Below are positions 56,691 through 64,000 of a DNA stretch of 64,000 nt, piece by piece (position 1 is the first letter of the stretch; every line of letters starts with the position of its first letter). Below the pieces are notes generated by a model. That model did no database searches and was not told the DNA's origin. It was given only the letters and a program-made list of their open reading frames with translations. The stretch comes from Ophioderma brevispina (lineage: Eukaryota > Echinodermata > Ophiuroidea > Amphilepidida > Ophiodermatidae). Position numbers and translations under genes: made by a program. The stretch spans positions 1 through 64,000 of the forward strand of contig JAMKCH010085009.1 in the NCBI GenBank assembly GCA_023653785.1, given 5' to 3'.

Positions 56691-57042
56691 AGCAGAGTCC
56701 CAAAAATGCTCGCACACCGGTAATATTCTGTGGTATAGGCCAGTCGTGTACAGAGTTCCTTCGCGGGTCAGGTTTCCACCCTTCGGTGTCACCAAGAAAT
56801 TACAACATTTCTTGAAAAAGATTGTTTGTGGTTGTAGCTTCAATCCTGCCTTACCCAAGGGATTAGTCCTCCCCAAGCCTTGCCATATGTTCTTCGCAAA
56901 CGTAGAGCTGCTAGGGATGAGATCGTCCAAGTATATAAGGAGGGTCTTCCACTGTAAACCCTTCATAGTCCCAACGCCACAACTCCTCATTACTCAAAAA
57001 AAAACAATAAAAACAAAAAAAAAACAAAAGCGAAGGGGAAAA

Positions 57043-57104
<62 letters not shown>

Positions 57105-57130
57105 ACCCCCCCCCCCCCCCCCCCCCCCCC

Positions 57131-57171
<41 letters not shown>

Positions 57172-57285
57172 ATGTTCCGACCATCTTTCGAATGTTAGAG
57201 GCGCATTACTTAGACCATAAAGGCATAAAATATCGTATGCCCGCTTCTTGTAATGAATGTGTTTTGGGCCACCTTTTAACTGCAC
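56691..57285 (-). pseudogene. Element B reverse transcriptase, split by a poly(dG) tract
   Basis: Y-G-L-S-N-A-P-L-T-F-E-R (57230-57185) is the F-G-L-x-N-A-P-x-T-F-Q-R motif. Downstream L-Q-W-K-T-L-L-I-Y-L-D-D-L-I (56950-56910) is the catalytic Y-L-D-D block, followed by L-G-K-A-G-L-K-L-Q-P. Normally 8-10 residues separate the two; here about 200 bp of poly(dG) plus A/T runs lie between. The N-terminal RT motifs are missing, since protease sequence ends just upstream. Confidence 0.78.
57045..57171. repeat. 127-bp poly(dC) tract inside RT
   Basis: C throughout on the plus strand except A at 57105 and 57131. Followed on the left by an A-rich stretch with single Cs (56995-57044). Confidence 0.95.
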
Positions 57286-57299
57286 TTTACCGGCTTACC

Positions 57300-57620
57300 T
57301 GCAATCGTTAAGCCACATCGTGCTGCTAGTTCACAGATCGATGGTGAATAAAAAATCATAACCTAGAATTCCGTTATCATGAAAATATGACACGTATGCT
57401 TACACTCAAATTCTAAACTTCCAATTCTAAAATTAAAAAGTCGCTGTACCCTATACATTTATAAGTTCACCATTGGCTGCTTCTAGTTTGGTACTGCCAC
57501 AGTGAACCATTAGATGAGGGCGCTGTCAGAGGAATTGCCTTCAAAAATTTTACAGAAATTAAGGTAACTGCAGCACCAGGTCCCACACGCAATTCGGTAT
57601 CTATCTGACTGATTGGGACA
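57300..57620 (-). pseudogene. Element B protease
   Basis: Frames give P-G-A-A-V-T-L-I-S near 57560, where D-T-G-A-x-x-T-L-I-S is expected (the aspartate triad is degraded), then G-I-L-G-Y-D-F-L-F near 57355, the I-L-G-x-D-F-L motif that closes retroviral-type aspartic proteases. Confidence 0.62.
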
Positions 57621-57699
57621 CACAAAATGCAGATATCCCTGATAATTCGCTCTTCGCAGAAGGTATCACCTTGGTATCAACCTTTTTTTTTTTTTCTTT

Positions 57700-58450
57700 G
57701 GGGGACGTTAACCAGGCCGGACGGTGCGGCCCTTGCTAGTTTTCCGACTTCGGTGCTGTATTCTTGTGATTAGCTTGCCTATTTTACTCTCTTGGGGGCA
57801 ATTTCTCGCTATATGCCCTTCCTCGTCACAAAACTGTAGCATATAAAGTTTCTCTTTGGTTTTGCTCTGCTGGGTTCCATTGCTGTTTTGAGAACTGGAA
57901 CCCAGTTTCTTTTACAAGTTTGTTAAACCACGAAATCGCGTGTAGAGTGATGCAGAAGCTCCTTGAATTGCGATTCTGTGACATACGAAGTTGGACTAAC
58001 TCCTAGTTTGTTGGTAGCATAAGTTGCTACTGGCTTCTGTGGCGGTGTATGACGGTCGATACGCGGACTTGATTTTTGCCACCTCAGCTCTCAATGCCAG
58101 GTAGCGTCTCCACGCCTCCCGTGCTTCATCAATAGTGGTTGAGATTCATCATCCCAACTGATATGGTCATCTGATGATCATGAGTCCCTTAATAAAATGG
58201 CGGAGGCCATGGTCTCTGGTACTGCATCAGCTGTGGAAACCTTCAACACCAGTATCTGGATATCTGATGAGTATTCAGACATTGAATCCTTTGGTCCTAA
58301 CGTTTCTGTTCAAGCGCCGCAAGGGATGTATTGGGAACGTCGTTCACCGAAGCGGTCTCCTAGAGCCTTCTCTAGAGATCAGATGAATTCAGAATTTCCT
58401 GTGGTAGCATGAGAAAAGCAAACTCGGCTGCAGCATCCCTGAGGATGTTC
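57700..58450 (-). pseudogene. Element B gag with CCHC zinc knuckle
   Basis: F-C-D-E-E-G-H-I-A-R-N-C-P near 57835-57800, preceded by C-Y one frame away, is a zinc knuckle with one small deletion. Upstream, A-R-E-A-W-R-R-Y-L-A-L-R-A-E-V (about 58120) and L-E-K-A-L-G-D-R-F-G-E-R-R (about 58370) are helical, gag-like stretches. Multiple frameshifts. Confidence 0.62.
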
Positions 58451-59089
58451 ACAATCGGACCCATCTTTCTTCCTCAGTCCATTTACAAGCATTTTCGAGA
58501 CAGAAGGGCGTATAAAACTTTCCCCTGACTCTTCCCATCAATTCGACTGTCGAGGTAGTGGGACTTAACATGCCGATTACTGCGGGACTTGTTGGGGAGA
58601 TTCCATTGTCGGCTGTAATGGTGCAGCTATGAGTTGCTGATGCTATCAGCTGGAGGATTTCTCAACAGAGGGACTATTACTATTTGTTGAACACTGCCTG
58701 TTTTTGGTAAAGCTCAGGGTGATGGAGTCGGTGTATCATTGGAACTTGACTGTGCCAATTCTATTTCAGTTGCAGAGGTAGCGGAATGGAGACAAAGATT
58801 ATGTCGCTGAAGCAGAAATGTCCGATTCTTTTTACAACTTCTGAGTGAGAGTGCCGAGGTTCTGTTCAAACTTCTGTTATCTGTTCCCTGACTCTCCGCG
58901 TATCATTTTCTTAAGTTCATCTCTGAGTTGTTTGATTTCCTTTTCGCCATTTCTAATTCATCTCAGCGTCAAGTTCAATTTCCATGACTTTGGACGCCTA
59001 ATTTTCCGCCTGGTAGCCCATCTGTTATTTTTTTCCTTAAACTATGTAGCGTGTCGCAATGGAGTGGTAATACTTTAAAACGTGTTAAA
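58451..59089. other. Element B 5' leader and gag N-terminus, not resolved
   Basis: Between the primer-binding site and the recognisable gag there is no long open frame. Confidence 0.35.
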
Positions 59090-59113
59090 GTTCAATCCCG
59101 CCGCTTGCCACCA
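59090..59113 (-). promoter_or_regulatory. Element B tRNA primer-binding site
   Basis: The plus strand is the exact 3' end of a tRNA in layout: G, T-loop TTCAATC, 5-nt stem CCGCC, 7-nt acceptor strand GCTTGCC, discriminator A, CCA. It lies one base inside the 5' LTR. 24 nt in all. The tRNA type is not determined (its acceptor 5' strand would be GGCAAGC). Confidence 0.8.
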
Positions 59114-59114
59114 G

Positions 59115-59336
59115 TGTTGCGTCCTTTCGGGACAGCAAGATTAACCGCAATTAAAACTTCACACACACAATCCAGTATTACTTTGTGCACATAATTTATT
59201 TGTAGGATGGCTGTAAATCCCACACACATGGTAGGTATTCAGTCCAGATACATGGTGCATGGTACATAGTTATGAAGCAAGATTACAGAGTCATCTTTCC
59301 TCTAGTAAATCTTGGGACTTATATAGGCCTATGATA
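59115..59336 (-). repeat. Element B 5' LTR, partial
   Basis: Matches 48195-48417 with small differences, including the AATAAA and TATA segments, and keeps the CGCAACA end next to the primer-binding site. The upstream U3 part is missing. Confidence 0.82.
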
Positions 59337-59675
59337 ATATTCCGGACGCCATTTCCTATTTTGCTCTAACTTAGAAATGTTTACTATAGTTTTTTCTCAA
59401 CATATTCTATGCTTTAGACCATATAGTTGAAGAATCAAATTGCTGACAGTCTATCAGCATTAAGCGTTACCTGAATTTTATATAATAAAATTAAAAAACC
59501 GTTTTAAAAAAAAATATTTTTCATGAAAATTAATCAACTCTTTTTAAATGATCTAGTGCGTCGCTACCAATATTGTTGTTATGCAAAGATCTATTCAAAA
59601 AGTAGTTTCTAGTAGGCCTGGAGAGTTTCAATTTAATATTTTCTTGTTATTTTACATTCCAGTGGTTTAGTAAAG

Positions 59676-59920
<245 letters not shown>

Positions 59921-61035
59921 ATCTTTACTCATAAATGTAACAAACACAAGGGACAATGTTAAAATATGTTTAACAAGGGGACCCGTTAAGGTGCTCAACG
60001 TCCGGAGAGACTGTCATTAGATTTGGCAGGCAGATTGCAAGCTAATATCAAACATCTTGCATATAGCGCCACCCCCCCCTAATGCTGAGGCCTCTAGGCG
60101 CTTCACAAAAAGCGTTATACCATGATGAAAATTGACAGATACAAAAGCAATAGCTAAAAATGCTAATGTGAAAAACAACTATGAATACATAAGACAGATT
60201 TAGACTAACTATAGGAGAATAATTTAAAGTAGATATTAAAACTGTATATATTGTGACCAAGAGATAGAAGAGGATGCCAACCCATTTGACCTCCCAATAA
60301 GAAATATGCGGATACACTGAATCGGCAGTTGCGAGGATCTGTATGTATTATGTATGTATAGTCAGGGAATCAGTCACAGCGGTTTGAAGGTCTCATTGAT
60401 TATTGATAAAACCAGAATAATAAAAAAATACACGGTAGAAACTAGTTTTGGCAATGCTATCTTTTATTTGATATTTATGTGTAGTCAACTATACATCTGT
60501 GTAAATTTTCTGCAATTGAGCCTTTGCGGGCAAATGTTTTGATGCAGTAACATCGAGTTTTGACACGTCTTTTCCAGTTATTAATGCGTTTTGGGAAAGA
60601 TGTTTGGCATTATCGATGGGCGCTCCCCCTCTTCCTGATAAATGCAGATAGCCCTACTAACCCTCACGTCATGGACTATATGGCAAGATTCCGCAATATA
60701 GGATTGCTTTCTGATTGTTGCACAAATGAAGTCTTCTGAATTGTCCCTACTTATCGGTTGGCAATAGGGTGTCGCCACTGCCACTCAACATTTGTGTCTA
60801 AAAAATAAAAAGAGACAGTTTGCATGGGGTTCAAAACAGCTGTGCAGTAAAGTCTTGATCTGATGCGACAGGCCATGTCAGCATTAACCACACTGACAGA
60901 GGCTTAGACTAAAATATGAGGACAAATAGAACACAAAACCACTGAAGGCAGGAGCATCATAGTCCTGATGATCATGACTAGACAGTCTTTAACTTTTGCA
61001 TAGTGGTCGTATCGTTGACTCTCTAGTTGTGACGA
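59921..61035. other. AT-rich intergenic DNA, no gene seen
   Basis: ORFs of 62-89 codons without motifs. Confidence 0.35.
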
Positions 61036-61039
61036 GTCG

Positions 61040-61730
61040 TTGAGAAATAAAAAGAAAAAAATCAAAGTCGCATATCACAGCCCTTGAATACGCAGATGAT
61101 CTAGCTCTAACAGCCGATCTGATCTGTGGTTAAAAGATTTACTACATCACTTGAGAATGCTGATCTAAATGCATACATCATAAATGAAAAAAAAAGACGG
61201 AATATGTACCGTCAATGAGGAAGATAATCAACCTATCTTCACTACAGACGCGTACCCAACTCAAAGAGATCAGGGACTCAAGTAACTGAGACCTATGTTT
61301 CCGAATGCAAGAAAAAGACTTGTTGGCTGTCAACAAATGAACAAGCGAAATGCCTGCAATAAATACACCAACCATATAACCAATTAACCAAGCTGAAGTT
61401 CTTAGAAGCCTGTGTTGAGGAGCTATCCGTTATATGGATCTGAGAACCTGGGACCATGAGGGAAAGGCTATAGGATATACTGGATGGCACATACCACCAG
61501 CTTCTTATGCGAGTACAAGCATATCATGGCGTGATCACAGACCAAAGCACAGATCTATGGAGATATCCTTCCAACTGTTGCCCAATGCCGAGAGCGATTT
61601 GACGTCACTATCATCTGCGATTATCATAGTCGCAAGTTGGAAGTTTACCAGGCCCAAACAGGGGTCGTCGCCCGTTCAACTACATGAATGTGATTGATTG
61701 AGACATCCAGCAGTCATGATCCGTCTGAAT
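61040..61730 (+). pseudogene. RTE-like LINE fragment with Y-A-D-D, copy 2
   Basis: A-L-E-Y-A-D-D-L-A-L-T-A-D at 61081-61119 is the catalytic RT motif (Y-A-D-D 61090-61101). It is followed by the thumb and the Y-V-S-E segment (about 61290), F-L-E-A-C-V-E near 61400, L-D-G-T-Y-H-Q-L-L-M-R-V-Q near 61480, and W-R-D-H-R-P-K near 61530. The order matches RTE-type LINE C-termini. Stops and shifts make it dead. Confidence 0.7.
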
Positions 61731-62515
61731 CCCCAACTTAATGATGGACTGGGAAATTTGGCGTACATGGTGAACAGCATCTGGGCTGCGGCCAGATAGA
61801 TAAGACATACACCCCCACATATCTTATTTAATATCTTATCATTTAGTCAGCTTGTGTACATTCCCCAACATGAAATTTTAGGAAGAATTACAAAGCATCA
61901 AAATGACATCAAAAAGTCACACAATCTTCGAATTTTCAAAAATATCAAAAGATATCAGGAATAGAACTAGGCATAAAATGGATTGCCAGAGGAGGAGTTA
62001 AAGATAAATGTATGGAAAAAATGAAAAAAAGAAGAGAAGGTTGAGGAAAAAGGAATAGCTGAAAAGAATGGGTTAATTAAGGGAGGGGATTAAGGAAATA
62101 AGTTTTGGGCGGGGCGAGTGGGGGGGGGGGGGGGGAGGGGGGGGTTAGGGGGGTTGGCGGGGGGGGGGGGGGGGGAGGGGGTGGTTTGGTGGGTTGTGGG
62201 GGGCGGTTTGTGAGTGGCGGGTTAACTACTTAAGTCACTTTGTATTTTTGATTTTTTTTTTTTGTTTTTTTTTTTTTTTTGGTTGTTTATTTTTAGTCTA
62301 TTTTTTTATTTTTTTTTTGTTACTTTTCCCCACCCCTCAGTTCGTAAGCTGATGCCTAAAAACTCTGAGTATTATGACCCTAATCTCTGGCGGTTTGTCT
62401 ACGATCCTCATGACCTAGCAGTTGAGACCCCAAGATCTAACATTGAAGCCATCAGGGATCATTTATTCCTTCAAACCTGTCCGCATCTCATCTGGAATGT
62501 TCTTCTTGGGCACAT
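61731..62515. other. Purine-rich and low-complexity spacer
   Basis: G-rich block 62105-62220 (several G10+ runs with A/T breaks) runs straight into T-rich DNA at 62250-62325. No gene. Confidence 0.5.
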
Positions 62516-62670
62516 TCCTACTACTATAGGGTATTGGGTGGACAGTGGAAAAAATTTACAAACAAAAAAATATGGGGTCTCTTAGTGAAAGTTTAAAAAA
62601 TATGGGGCTGTGTGTGACAAAAATTGCTGAAGATGGGGGTCTAACGCGCTACCTCCAAAGTGGGAGTGAC
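62516..62670. repeat. Degenerate GGGGTCT-type minisatellite
   Basis: ATATGGGGTCTCTTAGTGA, AATATGGGGCTGTGTGTGAC and GATGGGGGTCTAACG are diverged units related to those at 22480-22735. Confidence 0.5.
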
Positions 62671-63285
62671 CCCTGGGTGCTAACTAACTGATATTATCCA
62701 CATGACAGCATATTGCCTCAAATATAATAAAAACGATTGCATGGGAGGTCTTAGTGTCACCGCAAAAAAGGGAGGGTAGCGGTATTTTATTTGTGGGTTA
62801 AGATCTAGGAGCAATTTCCCCGTAAAAACAAGGCACGGGAGTCCGCCCCGTGATTTTTTGAAAAGGGGCATAAAAATGACATTACGGATATAAGGGATAT
62901 AAGCCAAACATATCATAATCTCAATGACCAAGGTAAAGCTCTTGACCCACACATGGAAAGAAAAAGAAATTATCCATTTTTAATAAATACTGTAATTTTG
63001 ACTGGAATTGGGTTGTTTGATAGGCCAACAAAACAGGTCAAATTACGTTACTATAAATATAACCAAAAGGTTAGGGGGTATCTAGAAATTCCACTAACAC
63101 ATTGTTTGGACAATAGATTAATTTCGCGGACAATTAGATCGAAAAATTGTTTTACAATGATGGTTTGAAGTATTTTACGGTGAACAACAGATCGGTTATC
63201 ATTACAATTCATATGAACAGTGTCGCATTGTAATTGGTGACTAGATGATGTTCACAGAGTGATTTTCGTGTAAAACAAATGGAGG
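62671..63285. other. AT-rich intergenic DNA, no gene seen
   Basis: No motif-bearing ORF. Confidence 0.35.
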
Positions 63286-63289
63286 GAGG

Positions 63290-63610
63290 GCTCCTCATTA
63301 AAGGATCATACCAAAAAAAAAGAAACCTGGTCAAGCAAAACACTTCAGATGAAAACCACAAAGAACACACATCAAAATACAACCTGGGGGGCCAGGGAGT
63401 GATTCTAATTATAGGATCACACCAAAAAAGGACCGTAGTAGGTAGGAGAGGCTTTATAATTAAAAGACTCATCCCAAAAAAAAAAAAAGCCTGGTAGCGT
63501 AGACTTTTCATAAGTGACTCACACCAAAAAGAAAAGCTTTTATAAAAAAGGACTCCTACCAAAGGAACATGGAATGGCCTGGTCAGAAAAGACTTATCAT
63601 GAGATGTGAG
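63290..63610. repeat. Degenerate A-rich tandem repeat
   Basis: Units of about 55-70 bp built on GGATCAYACCAAAAAAA and ACCTGGT/GCCTGGT recur near 63300, 63410, 63465, 63510, 63550. The 140-codon minus ORF through it is explained by the repeat and is not a gene. Confidence 0.6.
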
Positions 63611-64000
63611 CACTGCATGATACGTCAACAATTACATGACCAGAACCACAGGAACTGCATATACTGAGGAAAAAAATTAACCAGTAATATTTCACAAAAG
63701 TTGCTTATTTTGGCGGCCCACTTATTATTTTTTCTAGATTCTTGATATTTAACGCCCATTGAAAGAAAAAAATAAGCTATACGTATGGACACATTGCCAC
63801 AAACTGAACTAATTATTTGTTCAGAAAAGAAATCGGTTGTTAAATTTACAACGTGAAGCTTTGGAGCCAGGTATTGGTCGCCATCTTGAATATCTGGTGA
63901 ATTAAAATATAACTCATAGCCATGGCTTTCCTGTTAAGCCTGTTAGAGCGGCAATCCCACAACATGATTACTTTGCCAGGCTAATACTACGGCAAAAAAA
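63611..64000. other. AT-rich DNA, nothing identified
   Basis: No ORF or repeat of note. Confidence 0.35.

Larger units (their letters stand above)
48195..59336 (-). mobile_element. Ty3/gypsy retrotransposon B, ~11.1 kb, decayed
   Basis: A minus-strand element bounded by a complete 3' LTR (48195-48850) and a partial 5' LTR (59115-59336). Inside, in order from the 5' end: primer-binding site, gag with zinc knuckle, protease, partial RT, RNase H, integrase, a long 3' region, and polypurine tract. The left border cuts element A's gag, so B appears nested in A. Its 5' LTR lacks about 430 bp of the outer (U3) side, so no target duplication can be checked. RT has lost its N-terminal motifs and every ORF is frameshifted, so it is dead. 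It contains an 892-bp fold-back element and two homopolymer tracts. The length is about twice a typical gypsy element, mostly because of the 3' region. Confidence 0.8.

Noticed and set aside
56746..57198. 150-codon plus ORF with a long Pro run
   Set aside because: Antisense to the RT of element B and made long only by the poly(dC) tract.
63209..63631. 140-codon minus ORF
   Set aside because: Arises from an A-rich tandem repeat with periodic similar peptides; no domain.

Overview
This window looks like TE-rich intergenic DNA from an invertebrate animal, most likely a marine one and possibly a hemichordate or echinoderm. The reasons are AT-rich sequence with almost no long ORFs, spliced genes with consensus GTRAGT-type donors, abundant CR1/L2-, Jockey- and RTE-like LINE debris, Ty3/gypsy elements, many MITEs, (ATT)n-tailed retroelements, and relatives of the insect gustatory receptor superfamily (gustatory-receptor-like, GRL). 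GRLs are known from cnidarians, placozoans, echinoderms and hemichordates but not vertebrates. The species assignment is inference. There is no operon structure and no prokaryotic signal.

Host-gene content is essentially one family. Four GRL loci lie on the minus strand: three decayed copies at about 7.5-8.7, 12.0-13.1 and 17.8-19.0 kb, and one open copy at 34.7-35.9 kb (a 373-codon exon up to its donor). A small relict of a fifth lies beside the open copy. Every locus that keeps its 3' end has a phase-0 splice donor straight after the sixth membrane segment, at the codon for Gln in a conserved N-V-Q. This is the classic chemoreceptor-superfamily intron position just before the last (TM7) exon. 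I could not find that last exon. The three decayed copies sit in repeated modules roughly 4.9-5.2 kb apart, which share intergenic sequence as well as the gene.

Region by region: 0-1 kb, a candidate 3' LTR with polypurine tract and a CR1-like LINE tail; 1.5-7.4 kb, AT-rich DNA with two MITE families; 7.5-19.5 kb, the GRL modules with LINE insertions; 21-34.4 kb, LINE, RTE and SINE debris, including a LINE carrying an internal tandem duplication, plus one unidentified ORF at 23.1-23.7 kb; 34.7-35.9 kb, the open GRL gene; 37.0-37.8 kb, a ~127-bp tandem array; 41.5-44.4 kb, a hAT-type MITE, a degenerate minisatellite and a 1.7-kb long-inverted-repeat element; 44.8-59.3 kb, two Ty3/gypsy elements on the minus strand. 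The first (A, truncated in integrase) is broken in gag by the LTR of the second (B, about 11.1 kb). B keeps a polypurine tract, a tRNA primer-binding site, gag, protease, RT, RNase H and integrase remnants, and has a 5-kb 3' region with a zinc-finger ORF. 59.3-64 kb holds a 242-bp poly(dG) tract, another RTE fragment and degenerate minisatellites.

The strongest second-look items are the GRL cluster with one open gene among wrecks, element B's long 3' region, the long dG/dC tracts inside retrotransposon coding sequence, and an 892-bp near-perfect fold-back element with a clean 5-bp target-site duplication.
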